This document shows positions 17,911 through 27,900 of a DNA stretch of 55,009 bases, one piece after another. The notes below the pieces were generated by a model. That model did no database searches and had not been told where the DNA came from. It was given only the letters and a program-made list of their open reading frames with translations. The position numbers and the translations under genes were made by a program. This stretch comes from Brevinematales bacterium (GTDB lineage Bacteria; Spirochaetota; Brevinematia; Brevinematales; JAOACQ01): contig JAGVOW010000114.1 of the NCBI GenBank assembly GCA_020052515.1, forward strand, positions 1 to 55,009. The letters are read 5' to 3'. Position 1 is the first letter of the stretch, and the number at the start of each line of letters is the position of its first letter.

Positions 17911-17926
17911 CAAATGGAGGGCATTT

Positions 17927-18988
17927 ATGGCCATCTGGTTTAATAAGGACAAAGCTTATTATGCTTCCGTGACTCTTGATGGAAAAAGAAAACGAATAAA
18001 ATTGCCTGGAGTAACCCGAAAAAAAGAAGCGGATGCTGAAGAAGCCAAGCTTCGATTAAAAATATCCACTGGTGAATACTTTGACCTTAAAAAACAAAAG
18101 CCCTCAAGGCTGGCCAGCGAATTAGTACCGCTTTATATTGAAAACTGGTCAAAAGTCAATAACAAAGGATGGCGGCAGGATCAAAATAATATTGAGAAAT
18201 TTGTTGAAATTGTAGGAAATAAAAAGATAGATGATTATACCACGCTCGACATCGATATTTATAAACGCGAACGCCAGAAAACGGTGAAAAACACATCTAT
18301 CAACCGGGAACTAAACACTATTTCAGGATTCTTTTCAAAACTCGAAGAATGGGAAGAATTAAAAGAGAAGAAAGTTAAATTAAAAGATATTCCGGTTCCT
18401 TATGATGAAATGCATCGTGACCGTATCCCCACCCCGGTTGAATTAAAGATGATTTTTGAGTCTATTCATGATCCGGAATTTTTCTTGATAATTGAAACAC
18501 TTTGTATGACAGGACTTCGCCGGGCCGATGTGCTTAATCTGACAATTGAAAAATTGAAATTTGATCAAGAGATTATCCAATTCAGACAAAGCATGACCCA
18601 GGGCAAAACCGGAAAGAAAGTAACTATCATTCTTCATCCGCGATTACGTGATGACCTGTTTTTCTGGATAAAAGCAAATGGCATTAAAGAGGGCAGAATA
18701 TTTTTTATGTCAGTGCGGGAGGTATCTGAAACGTTTAGCGTTCTATGCAAATTACTGAACATTAAAAACCTTCTTCTCCATGATCTTCGCCATGTTTTTG
18801 GGACAGCTCTCGCGGCCACAAGAGTAAATGGAATCGCTATTGATCCCTTTGCTCTTTCAAAGCTGATGGGACATTCTGATATCAAAATGACAGATCGGTA
18901 CATCAATCCTCTGGACGATTATAAAAAGCAGTTTATTGACAATATGCCTACTGGTTTCTTGCCACAAAAGATGCCTGATATAGATTAA
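17927..18988 (+). CDS. int: Tyrosine recombinase (phage integrase)
   Basis: Site-specific recombinase that inserts and excises the prophage at tRNA-Ser. The 353 residues show an Arc-like/AP2-type N-terminal strand region binding arm DNA (YYASVTLDGKRKRIKL), a SAM-like core-binding domain (about 65-160) and the catalytic domain. Catalytic residues are Arg198 (MTGLRRAD), a Lys in the KTGKK hairpin, His285/Arg288 (HDLRH), His316 (GHSD) and the nucleophile Tyr325 (TDRYIN). ATG 17927 follows GGAGG (17916-17920); an upstream in-frame TTG has no binding site and lies inside an operator box. Confidence 0.95.
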   Translation: MAIWFNKDKAYYASVTLDGKRKRIKLPGVTRKKEADAEEAKLRLKISTGEYFDLKKQKPSRLASELVPLYIENWSKVNNKGWRQDQNNIEKFVEIVGNKKIDDYTTLDIDIYKRERQKTVKNTSINRELNTISGFFSKLEEWEELKEKKVKLKDIPVPYDEMHRDRIPTPVELKMIFESIHDPEFFLIIETLCMTGLRRADVLNLTIEKLKFDQEIIQFRQSMTQGKTGKKVTIILHPRLRDDLFFWIKANGIKEGRIFFMSVREVSETFSVLCKLLNIKNLLLHDLRHVFGTALAATRVNGIAIDPFALSKLMGHSDIKMTDRYINPLDDYKKQFIDNMPTGFLPQKMPDID

Positions 18989-19018
18989 TACTATGATACT
19001 AATTAAAGGGGGATTAAG

Positions 19019-19267
19019 ATGGATAAAAACGAAGAAACTTTTAATTTTGATTTATCATATCTAAGAAAAAGTAAGGGCCTAAGACAAAAAGACATTGCAC
19101 ACGGCGGACCTTCTAATGTTTCAAAGTTTGAAAACAGAAAAGACATGAAATTATCCACATTGATACAATACCTCAAAGGTATAGGAATGGGTATTGAAAT
19201 TAAGGTATATCCTTTAGGATCTTCGTCGAATGAAAAAGAAAAAATAACTTTATTAAAAATTAAATAA
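19019..19267 (+). CDS. XRE-family helix-turn-helix regulator
   Basis: An 82-residue DNA-binding protein with a Cro/CI-like HTH: LRKSKGLRQKDIA, then GGPSNVSKFENRK as recognition helix region, then LIQYLKGIGMGIEIKVYPL as dimerisation strand. It follows int by 30 bases behind AAAGGGGG and probably shares its transcript. The position suggests control of int or of the TGGCAGT operators. A role as HigA-like antitoxin cannot be excluded, but no toxin adjoins it. Its 3' end overlaps the convergent lysin gene by 8 bases. Confidence 0.75.
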   Translation: MDKNEETFNFDLSYLRKSKGLRQKDIAHGGPSNVSKFENRKDMKLSTLIQYLKGIGMGIEIKVYPLGSSSNEKEKITLLKIK

Positions 19268-19889
19268 TGAAACCTCTAATGCTCAACAATTTTCTATCTT
19301 CTTTCAAATTAACAATACTGTTTACCGCTTCGATTGTATAGCTTACTCTGCTTCCATTTTCATCTTTATATCGGCTATTCCAGTTTCCATAAGGATCGTC
19401 GACTATCCAATTTCCATTTTCGTCATACCCTACAATCAGCACAAAATGGCCGCTTTCTGTGAATTTTCCCGCGATTATAACAGGGAAACCATCATCAATA
19501 GATTGTTTAATGCTTGCCTCATTTCGATAATTCATTTTAAAATCAAAAGTATAGTTTGTAAGATATTCCGCGACCTTACAAAGCATAAGCATCGATTGAT
19601 TAAGATAATTGTATTTGGATTCATCTAATGGCGTGTTTGGTTCGTCAACTCTGTGTTTTAATAAGCCCTTAATATAATCCTCGCCTTGCTGGATATAAGC
19701 AAGCGCTTTATCCAGCATTTTAGGGCAATTCAAAGCCTCAAAAACAGCGTCATCATCAGAAATAAAGTCTTTTCCGTATTTTATATTCAGCCAGGAAAGA
19801 TATTCCGCTATAACAGTTGTTCCGCAAGTGCTGTAAGGAAAAAGCTTGTTATTTCGCTGAGTGTGATATCTGGTACCTAAAGCCATCAT
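19260..19889 (-). CDS. C39-like cysteine peptidase, putative phage endolysin
   Basis: A papain-fold peptidase of the C39-like type. The catalytic Cys22 lies in YSTCGTTVIAEYL, the catalytic His148 in SGHFVLIVGYDENG and the supporting Asp165 in VDDPYGNW. The domain fills the 209 residues and there is no signal peptide. As the last late gene, after two or three small membrane proteins, its position is that of a lysin that would cut peptide bonds in peptidoglycan. Known phage endolysins with this fold exist, but cleavage of peptidoglycan here is inferred from position. GGGGGG precedes the double ATG. Confidence 0.65.
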   Translation of the reverse strand: MMALGTRYHTQRNNKLFPYSTCGTTVIAEYLSWLNIKYGKDFISDDDAVFEALNCPKMLDKALAYIQQGEDYIKGLLKHRVDEPNTPLDESKYNYLNQSMLMLCKVAEYLTNYTFDFKMNYRNEASIKQSIDDGFPVIIAGKFTESGHFVLIVGYDENGNWIVDDPYGNWNSRYKDENGSRVSYTIEAVNSIVNLKEDRKLLSIRGFII

Positions 19890-19907
19890 TACGGCCCCCC
19901 TATAAAT

Positions 19908-20189
19908 CTAATTTTTATTTGTTATTGAGATTATGTTGGAATTTGTCGACCGCGTAACAATAATATTGGTAAAATCATTGAAATTAATATTGACATTGGT
20001 TCCGTTGCCGACAATCGTTACCTGGCCCTGCATGGAGGTTTGGCGGGAATCTGTTTTATTCTCCACATACGTTTTATTTTCAAACTGATTTATCGTAGTG
20101 GTCGGTTTTGCATTTTGGCCGGCAAAAAATCCGCCGAAGAAAATCCCTGTTGCCAAAATTGCACATACAATAATTTCAATCATCTTCAT
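19908..20189 (-). CDS. Small anchored protein of the lysis module
   Basis: I do not recognise a family. The 93 residues begin with one transmembrane or signal segment (IIVCAILATGIFFGGFFAG), followed by a Thr/Asn-rich beta-like tail (VTIVGNGTNVNINFNDFTN) facing the periplasm. GGGGAG lies before the ATG. The position between the putative holin and the lysin suggests a spanin-like or accessory lysis role. There is no lipobox Cys, so it is not an outer-membrane spanin in the usual form. Confidence 0.6.
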   Translation of the reverse strand: MKMIEIIVCAILATGIFFGGFFAGQNAKPTTTINQFENKTYVENKTDSRQTSMQGQVTIVGNGTNVNINFNDFTNIIVTRSTNSNIISITNKN

Positions 20190-20205
20190 ACTCTCCCCTA
20201 CCTTT

Positions 20206-20469
20206 TTATTTATACTCTTCTTTTTCTTCCGCGCCGGCCGGGTTATCTTCCATCGAAATTCTAAAATGTTCAGACCAGAATTCTTTGAATTTGGTCAGAT
20301 CGATTTTGCCCTGAATAAAGAAATAGAAAATCACAACCCCACCGACCAGGACGACAAAAGGCCAATCCTTAATGTCATCTCCCCATTTCAAATAAAAAGA
20401 ACCGATCAAAATAAGCAGAGTAATAAAAAGCTTTTTGCTCACAAATGAATTCGAACCTTTCTTATCCAT
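20206..20469 (-). CDS. Putative holin (two membrane segments)
   Basis: An 87-residue protein with two hydrophobic helices, LFITLLILIGSFYLKWG and WPFVVLVGGVVIFYFFI, a short charged N-terminus and an acidic, hydrophilic C-tail. This topology and the place just before the lysin fit a class II holin that permeabilises the inner membrane at lysis. GGGAGGAAAA precedes the ATG. No sequence family is recognised, so the call rests on topology and context. Confidence 0.5.
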   Translation of the reverse strand: MDKKGSNSFVSKKLFITLLILIGSFYLKWGDDIKDWPFVVLVGGVVIFYFFIQGKIDLTKFKEFWSEHFRISMEDNPAGAEEKEEYK

Positions 20470-20480
20470 TTTTCCTCCCG

Positions 20481-20912
20481 TTATTTAATGATTCCCAAGA
20501 CAATCAATAGTTTAATCGCTCCGTAAATAAAACCGCCGATCACCGTTAGGGCCCCTATAACCGCTGCGGTATTCAGAATTATTTTGAAGGCCTGTTTAAA
20601 AGCGGCGTACTTTGAGTCCTCAATCTTTTTATCAAGAGTTTCCTGTTTCTCCTCCAGCTTTATTACTTTTTTTTCTTTATCTGCTTTCAGTTCATCATAT
20701 TTTTTAAACACAACACTAATTTTTTGGTTTATATCCGTGCGACAAATTTCACAGTCTTTTCGCAAAACAATCAAATCCTTTTCAATTTTCATTAACCCGT
20801 CGATTTTTAATGAAAGGTTATCAATGCTTTTATTCATAAGCTGGATTTCTCCCTTTATTGGTTCCAGCAATAAAAACTTAATGCTTTCCAGGTCTTTTTC
20901 TGATAAACTCAT
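20481..20912 (-). CDS. Coiled-coil membrane protein of the lysis module
   Basis: The 143 residues form a long coiled coil (about 25-110, with CEIC in the middle) followed by one or two C-terminal hydrophobic segments (ILNTAAVIGALTVIGGFIYG). The layout resembles XhlA-type haemolysin/holin partners, with a coiled coil before a C-terminal anchor. The ATG at 20912 has GGGGAG upstream; an in-frame GTG five codons earlier is part of that binding site. Function is inferred from layout and position only. Confidence 0.55.
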   Translation of the reverse strand: MSLSEKDLESIKFLLLEPIKGEIQLMNKSIDNLSLKIDGLMKIEKDLIVLRKDCEICRTDINQKISVVFKKYDELKADKEKKVIKLEEKQETLDKKIEDSKYAAFKQAFKIILNTAAVIGALTVIGGFIYGAIKLLIVLGIIK

Positions 20913-20940
20913 CGTTATTCTCCCCACACTTTATTTCCTT

Positions 20941-22539
20941 TTATATTATATGCATCCAGGCTTCAAAAAAAACATCTTTTCTTCCTGATGCTGTCCAAGT
21001 AGTTCCAACAGAGTTTTTGTACAGTGTTATTATATTATTGATGTATATAGACATTACTAAATTATTTATCCAGGAACCGCTATCCAATCCAGTCCCGGCT
21101 CCATTTCCATAGGCAGCAATTGGTGAAGAAAATGGGGTTGTCATTGTGAAATTTGTAGCGTTACTCGTACTCGGCGAGGTGCAATATACATGTAATTCTA
21201 CGATAGAATCAACAATTTTATATGTTGTTTCATAAGCGCCTCCTGTTTTCCCAACCCAAGTCGGTGCCCAGTTTAATCTACGTGTAAAGAATATAGGTCG
21301 TTGAATCAAATTATTCGGGGAAAAAGTTGGAACGCTCCATGTATACCCAGCGCCGACTGAAAGAGTTGCGGTAAATCGTCCGATATTTTCATAACAATCC
21401 CCAGAAATAGCGTTTGTGACTGTCGATATTGCACAATATTTCTCGTTTGTTGTGGTAGTTGAAAAATTAGAATATTGATTTGCGTATGGTAGTCTAGCAA
21501 ACCCAATAGTAACGCCATCTGTTGTGTTATAACCGAGATAAACAAAATAATCAACTTCATTCATAGCCAGCTCAAAGCTTCCAGAATTGAACCAGTTTGT
21601 TCCAGCGTTTTTTGTAACTGATAATGTCGATGTAATCGAACGCACTGTGTCTCCGATTCTGCAAAATACCGTGTCATAAATCGATGGATCATTTCCAGAA
21701 AGAGTCTTTATAGCAACAGTTATATTATTGCTTGCAACGGTAACACATATCTTTCCATTCAATAGATATCCTTTAGGAATATTATTCAACTGCAAAATTG
21801 GCAAGGGAGTTTCGCTTGCGGCGCTTATTGAATACGAAGTGTCCGATTCTAAAACAGCGGTATACATCCACTGATGATCAGCTATCTCTTTTTTTGATAT
21901 AATCACATAAATTCTGCCGCCGTCAATATAATAATCCAGTGGCAAGGCATCTGTCCCTGAAAGTATTGTTACCACATCCCGCATTGATGCGGCCTTATTG
22001 AGAGCGAACCCTTTAAATGTCGAGTCAATCACCGAAGGAATTACACTGTCCCCATCGTATGAAATTTTGAAAGTGCCGGATGACTCCCCCTCGAAATTTA
22101 CGCTGGAATTTGTATCAATCACCCTGGAAACGATTTCCCCTTTGATTTCTTTTGAGGTAGGCTGTCGCTTTGGTTTCATAAAATAGAGTCCGGAATCTGT
22201 CAGGATTGTAAACCAGAATGAATTCCTGATTTCACCGTATTTATTGATATTCCATAGGAAAGTTTGAGTTGTCAAAGATAGATTATTTGTGATAGTAATA
22301 CCGTGCGCGATTGCGAAAGCGTCTACCATCATCAAATTGGATGATACCGAGAACGAGCCGGAATACTGTTTACAGAAAGCCGGACCGTAGAATGTGAAAT
22401 TTGCGGTCTTGTCCTTTGCTATGGTCTGAGCGAGCTTGTAAAAAAGCACACCGTTTTCGATGATTGTATCCGCATTCCCCTGGTCTTTGCGGAAAAGATC
22501 ATGCTCATCCGCGCCCAGCTCTAAACAGATAAACCTCAT
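20941..22539 (-). CDS. Phage tail fibre/tip protein
   Basis: A 532-residue beta-rich protein with no recognised enzyme motifs. The N-terminal 200 residues are globular. The rest is Ser/Thr/Asn-rich with repeated small beta modules and a C-terminal domain containing GAGTGLDSGSWINN and aromatic strands, as in receptor-binding proteins. It overlaps the upstream gene by ATGA and is the last tail gene before lysis genes, the usual place of an adhesin. GAGGTGATC precedes the ATG. Confidence 0.6.
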   Translation of the reverse strand: MRFICLELGADEHDLFRKDQGNADTIIENGVLFYKLAQTIAKDKTANFTFYGPAFCKQYSGSFSVSSNLMMVDAFAIAHGITITNNLSLTTQTFLWNINKYGEIRNSFWFTILTDSGLYFMKPKRQPTSKEIKGEIVSRVIDTNSSVNFEGESSGTFKISYDGDSVIPSVIDSTFKGFALNKAASMRDVVTILSGTDALPLDYYIDGGRIYVIISKKEIADHQWMYTAVLESDTSYSISAASETPLPILQLNNIPKGYLLNGKICVTVASNNITVAIKTLSGNDPSIYDTVFCRIGDTVRSITSTLSVTKNAGTNWFNSGSFELAMNEVDYFVYLGYNTTDGVTIGFARLPYANQYSNFSTTTTNEKYCAISTVTNAISGDCYENIGRFTATLSVGAGYTWSVPTFSPNNLIQRPIFFTRRLNWAPTWVGKTGGAYETTYKIVDSIVELHVYCTSPSTSNATNFTMTTPFSSPIAAYGNGAGTGLDSGSWINNLVMSIYINNIITLYKNSVGTTWTASGRKDVFFEAWMHII

Positions 22540-24968
22540 ACGATCACCTCATTGTCATAATTATTGAACGTGATTGTTCCGCTCTCAACCGAGGAATCTT
22601 CTATATTTGCGAATTTATTGACCAATTCAGCCATTGATTTAGGCCACCACAATTGATAAACCCCGATAATAGTATAGGATTCATTCAGGTAATCATCTGA
22701 AAAAAGTGTACGATAAAGTTTTTTGTTATACCAACAAAAAACCGCTTTACCCTTCGTGGCTGAGTTAGCGACAATTATAAGGTTATCCGAATTGTTATAC
22801 GAATAGACGGTAACGCCGCTGAATAATTCAAGATTTTTTACTATCAATCCAACAAGGTCATCTTCTTCGTCTTCCATTTCCACAATCCAGAAATCTTCTG
22901 CCCCTGTGTCTTTCGCTAGGTCTGCCAGCTCATATTTTTCGAGAAAATCCACTGCGTAAGTATTTCTCATTACTCTTCCGGAAATAGTTTCTACAAGTTC
23001 GTTTTGCGGCTTGATCTTTCCGGAAAGATTGAAATAACTGGAAGTATTTTCCAGAACGGTGATGTCAAGAGATAATTTTCCGTCATAAACAGCATTCTTG
23101 AACAGTGAAAACAGATAGTTGAAATTCGTAGTAACAAAATTAGCAGTATAACCCATGCAGGTTGCTTTGCTGGTTGCGTTTGCATCGCAATAAACTAAAT
23201 AAGGAACGCCTGCATATACTACAAGAGATAGATAGGTTGCCCCAGTAGCGGAGAAACCAGCCGATCCAACATTAGCAAACACAGACCCATTCCATTTCAT
23301 CACAGTCGCTTTACTGGAAGCATTTCCATCCTCGAAGGCTATGTAGAAATCTGAACTATAATACATCTTTGGATAATCTGCCGCCGCCGCACTGATGTCC
23401 GTTTGAACAAGAGTCAAAGAGGTTCCATCCGTAGTTCTCCAAACGCATGCTTTATTATTGGATGATAATTTACCAATCAAGTACGGCATACTTCTTGGAA
23501 AGTCTGAAATTTTACAAATTGACAAATAACTACAGCCAGTTCCTGAAAATTCAACAACTCCGCTTAAACCATTTGCGTTAAGCGAAAATATATTACCTGT
23601 AGATGTATTAATTCCAAATGCTACTGGTCTATACCCTCCATATACCGTAAAATATATGGAACTAACATAGCTTACAGGAAAGGTGGTTAACAATTTTGTT
23701 TCTCCACCTGAAGTGCTATATACTGCTAACTTATCTGAATTTGATCCATCAGCGTAGTAAAAAGTAAATGTATAATACGTTGGGCTATAGAGTATTGAAA
23801 TATATGTCGCAGAACCACTTGAAACAGCGTTTAGGTAAGTTGTCCAGGACGATCCATCCCATTTTTTTACTGTTAATTTCCCGCTTGCGCTCCCATCAGA
23901 ATACGCCACATAATAATTAGCTCCATCGACGTAAAGCGCAATATGCGTTGCCGCCGCCGCTGATATCCCGGCGCTTCCTACATTCGCCCAAGCTCCGCCG
24001 GAGTATTTCATTACTGACAATTTATTAGAGGCATTACCGTCTGAGAAAGCCACCACAAGCGCTCCGCTCGAATCTACACCCATGTCGATATAAGACGCCG
24101 CTCCAGGTGTAAATCCGGCGGAGGGAACATTATTCCATGCAGGTATTCCGCTCGAAGGAACCATGTTAGACGAATCGTAATAGATAATTGTCCCATCGTT
24201 CGCTGTCACCTTTTCCAGAACCGGATCGGTATTGACTAACTTACACATTGACAAATTGCAAATTCTATTGTCAGTCGTGGATTTAAAATAAAGCTTCGAC
24301 GAGTTTGCGGCGCAAAAATTTTCGAAGACACTATTGAGAAACCAAATTGAGTTGGATGCATAGTTTATGTCGATTTCCAGCGTTACAGCCCCGGAAGAGC
24401 GCCAGAAATGCGAATTTAACGACTGTTTGTAAGTGCTCATTATGAGAGTCATGTTTTGGGATAAATAAATATTACAGTAATTGAAAATAGGGTTCTCAAT
24501 ATCGACCACCGCCTGATTCACATAGACGGAAGTGTTTTTGAAAAGAATTGTCTTCGTGCCGGTGCAAGTGTAGAGCCGGGTAATACCGCTATAGAAATTG
24601 AGTTTTGAAGTATAGTCCCCGGCAGGAAGTATATAGGTGTTATCCGCGATAGCTGTAATCTGATTGAGAGCATTAACTTCAGCATTGAAAATTACCACGT
24701 TTGTATGCCGGGTAATGTCTGCTAAGACTAGAGTATAAGATGCCGCTCGCGCCCCGCGCCATACGCATACGTAATTTCCTGCGGTGGCTGTATGAAGTCC
24801 TGTAAACCCGCTATTCGCCGCGAGCGCAACGTCGTAGATCGTATATCCGGCAGTAATATACGCGGCAAGCTCGGCCTGAACATCAGCCTTCCGGCATTCG
24901 ATTTTATTTAAAATAAGATCGCTTCTTTTTACGATCTGGACTTTCAGATTATTTGAGTCTTTTCTCAC
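22536..24968 (-). CDS. Tail tip protein with beta-propeller-like repeats
   Basis: An 810-residue protein in the distal-tail position after the tape measure. Residues about 275-620 contain a recurring module of about 45-60 residues with consensus W-N-VGSAGFS, A-Y-SL-VD, YVAYSDG and KATVMKW, strongest around NVGSAGISAAAATHIALYV and NVGSAGFSATGATYLSLVV. This is what a propeller or sugar-binding blade array looks like. The last 150 residues are acidic and may contact the fibre. The start is GTG overlapping the tape-measure stop (GTGA), behind GGAGGTATAA. Confidence 0.65.
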   Translation of the reverse strand: MRKDSNNLKVQIVKRSDLILNKIECRKADVQAELAAYITAGYTIYDVALAANSGFTGLHTATAGNYVCVWRGARAASYTLVLADITRHTNVVIFNAEVNALNQITAIADNTYILPAGDYTSKLNFYSGITRLYTCTGTKTILFKNTSVYVNQAVVDIENPIFNYCNIYLSQNMTLIMSTYKQSLNSHFWRSSGAVTLEIDINYASNSIWFLNSVFENFCAANSSKLYFKSTTDNRICNLSMCKLVNTDPVLEKVTANDGTIIYYDSSNMVPSSGIPAWNNVPSAGFTPGAASYIDMGVDSSGALVVAFSDGNASNKLSVMKYSGGAWANVGSAGISAAAATHIALYVDGANYYVAYSDGSASGKLTVKKWDGSSWTTYLNAVSSGSATYISILYSPTYYTFTFYYADGSNSDKLAVYSTSGGETKLLTTFPVSYVSSIYFTVYGGYRPVAFGINTSTGNIFSLNANGLSGVVEFSGTGCSYLSICKISDFPRSMPYLIGKLSSNNKACVWRTTDGTSLTLVQTDISAAAADYPKMYYSSDFYIAFEDGNASSKATVMKWNGSVFANVGSAGFSATGATYLSLVVYAGVPYLVYCDANATSKATCMGYTANFVTTNFNYLFSLFKNAVYDGKLSLDITVLENTSSYFNLSGKIKPQNELVETISGRVMRNTYAVDFLEKYELADLAKDTGAEDFWIVEMEDEEDDLVGLIVKNLELFSGVTVYSYNNSDNLIIVANSATKGKAVFCWYNKKLYRTLFSDDYLNESYTIIGVYQLWWPKSMAELVNKFANIEDSSVESGTITFNNYDNEVIV

Positions 24969-27900
24969 ATTATACCTCCGATTTTACGGCTTAAAATATT
25001 TACCATATTTGTCGCTAACGCGTCCGGACTGGCACCGTTCATGGTATTATTGATATCCCCATAGAGATTGATAGTTCTGGAAGCTACAGATGAAATAGTA
25101 GAATTGCCAATTCCAAGCCCTGAAGCCTGCTCATAAATTGCTGAGGAGGAAAGGCCTTGATTTTTTAAATCCGCGATAAAATTTCTTACTTGTTCAAGGT
25201 TTTCAGTGTCAAACAACCCGGATTGTTTTAGTAAATCATACTGTTTTTTCATCTCGTCTGTCTGCGCCTTTTTCAGTTCATATATCTTTTCCTCAATACT
25301 CCAGATTTCTTCTTCAGAAAAACGTTTGTCGTTTAAAGCTTTCAACTCATCTTGAATAGTTTTGGCCTCATCGCTATTGGGGTTTAATTTATCCAGCTCT
25401 TCCATTTTTTTATTGATTTCCTCATCATAATACTGATCCGCTTCTTTCATTTGATCTAGATATTCCTGATATTTCTCAAAGCGGATTTTATTTTTCTCAT
25501 CTTCGGTCTTATCCGTCATGTTTAATTCATGCTCAAATTGAGCCATATTGTACTTGATGATATCCGATTGCAATAATTTTAGTTGCTCCATGGAGTTTTT
25601 TATAATTTCATTTTGAGTATCTATAGAATTGTTAAAAGAATCAATCGCGTTTTCCTGGCCTTGAAGTTGATTTATTATATACTGCCACGAATCAATACCG
25701 TCTTGCGCTCTTTTGATTTCTGAAGCAATATACTCAAAAGAACTTTTTGGAACGATCCACTGCCATTTTACCGCATTGTCCCATTTTGCTTGCCATTCTT
25801 CTCTTATTTTCACAAGAACGGCTATATTGTTTCTCGCGGAATTTATCTGAGAATCCAAGTCCCCATATCCTTTTTTGTTTCCCATTTGATCTAAATTGCT
25901 CTGCGCTTCTTTAATCTTATTTTGATAATATTCTACTTGCATTTGAGGAGTCTTTCCCCCTAGAGTAGCCTCAAGGTTAATAATATCCTTGATGGCCTGT
26001 ACCTGTTTCTGCATTTCCGCTGTTTGTTCTTTCTTTAAGTTATAAATCTTTTCTTCCGTTGCCCAGATATCTTCTTCATTTGCCCCTACTTCTTTTTGAT
26101 TTGCCAATATCTGCTCATAAAAATTTATCTGATCAGCAAGGCTTTTATTAACCCCGATACTCATCTCATGCTGAAAATTGCTCATTTCGTGACTAATGGA
26201 TTTAATCGTCGCTTCCCTTTTTTCAGAATCCGTTACCCACAAACTATCAATAAACTTTGCCACCAGCTGGCCAATTATCCCAAATTGCGAAGCTAAGTCT
26301 TCGAGCGATTTTTTCCAGGCGTCCTGAAACGCCATTGCCGATTTTTGAGAATCTGAAAGCGTTGACTGGTTTAATTCTGATAATGTGTTGTCATAACTAT
26401 CCCAGAAGCTTTTAACAAGACCAGCAAGTTCTTGAAATACTGCGACTGTAGCGTTTGCCATTCCGTCCATCAGCCCATTATAATCTTTTAAATATTTATC
26501 GAGATCACCGCTTTGCTTGGAAAGGAGTTCCGCTGTTTTTGATTTCTCTTCAGTATTTGAGGTCTTATTTGAAAGCTGTTTTGTGGATTCAATATCATTT
26601 TTCATCTGATTTATTTTTTGTTCTAGCGCATCCTTGCCCTTCAAATTATCATTCAAATTGCCGAAAGCGATTCCCAGTTTTTCTATCGCTCCTACCACAC
26701 CACCCAAACTGCTTTTATAAGCGTCCAAAAGGCGAGTACCAAAAGTCTTTTGATTTGTTTTTTCCAAATCTTCTAAAGCCAGATTCATCTTCTCAAATGA
26801 TTCTTTTACCTTTTGATTTGCTTCAGCTAGTTTGATTTGATCATCTATATACGATTTACCATTAACCTTCACTTTTTCCAAGCCTTTAATATATTTTTCC
26901 AGACCGGCAACCACATCATCTATGCTTTTAGCTTTGAAATGCTGATTTAAATAATCAAATAAATTATCTCCCACTTTGTTTTTTAATTCTGCGACTAATT
27001 TATTTCTATTATCTTCCGCTTCAAATTGAAACTTATAAAGCCCTTTTTTTGAAAGTGAATCATTATTCATGGTTGAGGTTTCTTTTGCGATATATTTCCT
27101 ATATTCTTTGAGAATTTCCAATAAATTTTGAGCGCTTTTGCCGGACTTCGCGAGGACTAAAGACATATCCTCATTAGCGCTAAAACCAACCATCCGTTCA
27201 GTGATTTCAGTCATCTTTTTTAAAACGGAATCCAAAATCCGGACAAAAGGCTCCCAGGCAATAACAATGCCTTTGCCGACAGATTTAGCAAAATCTTCCC
27301 ATGTTTTGCCCAAATTCTGCATACCACCATCCATTTTATTCATCGATTCAGCCTGTCCCGCATAAGTTCTGGTGATAGCGTCCAGAATAGTCTCTCCTTC
27401 CATCAATTGTATTTTATAACCGCGCAGTTCTTCTTTTTGTCCGTTCATTGCGTTTGTAACAATCCGCATAGCTGTAGAAAGATCTACTCCAGTAGCGCTG
27501 GAAAAGTTTACCACAGCTTCTGTAATTTTATCCATATCTTTGGTAGTACCCCGAATGGATACACCCATCGAAATAGCCTTTAATATTTCCTCATCACTAA
27601 AGATAGAATTATCTTTCCATTTTTGGGCTACCTCATTTAACTTTCTTACATCCTCTGAAGTCCCGCCCACATTTCGGACAGCGAGTGCAAAGTTATTCAT
27701 CGCCCTCATTCCTTCTACCGCCGCTTTTGCTGAATCCGTAATAAACCCTTTCAAAGCAGCTATTCCAGCAATAACTCCAGCCCCCAGAGATAACGCAAGA
27801 CCTTTCCCCCAATCAGACAAACGTCCAAACGCTCCAACCAATCCATTGTTGTATTTTCCGAGAAGCTTCTTTGTCTGTTCCAGCTCCCGATTCAAAAAAC

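Noticed and set aside
19019-19267. XRE gene as antitoxin of the RES gene
   Set aside because: They are 33 kb apart with the prophage in between. RES-Xre pairs are normally adjacent.
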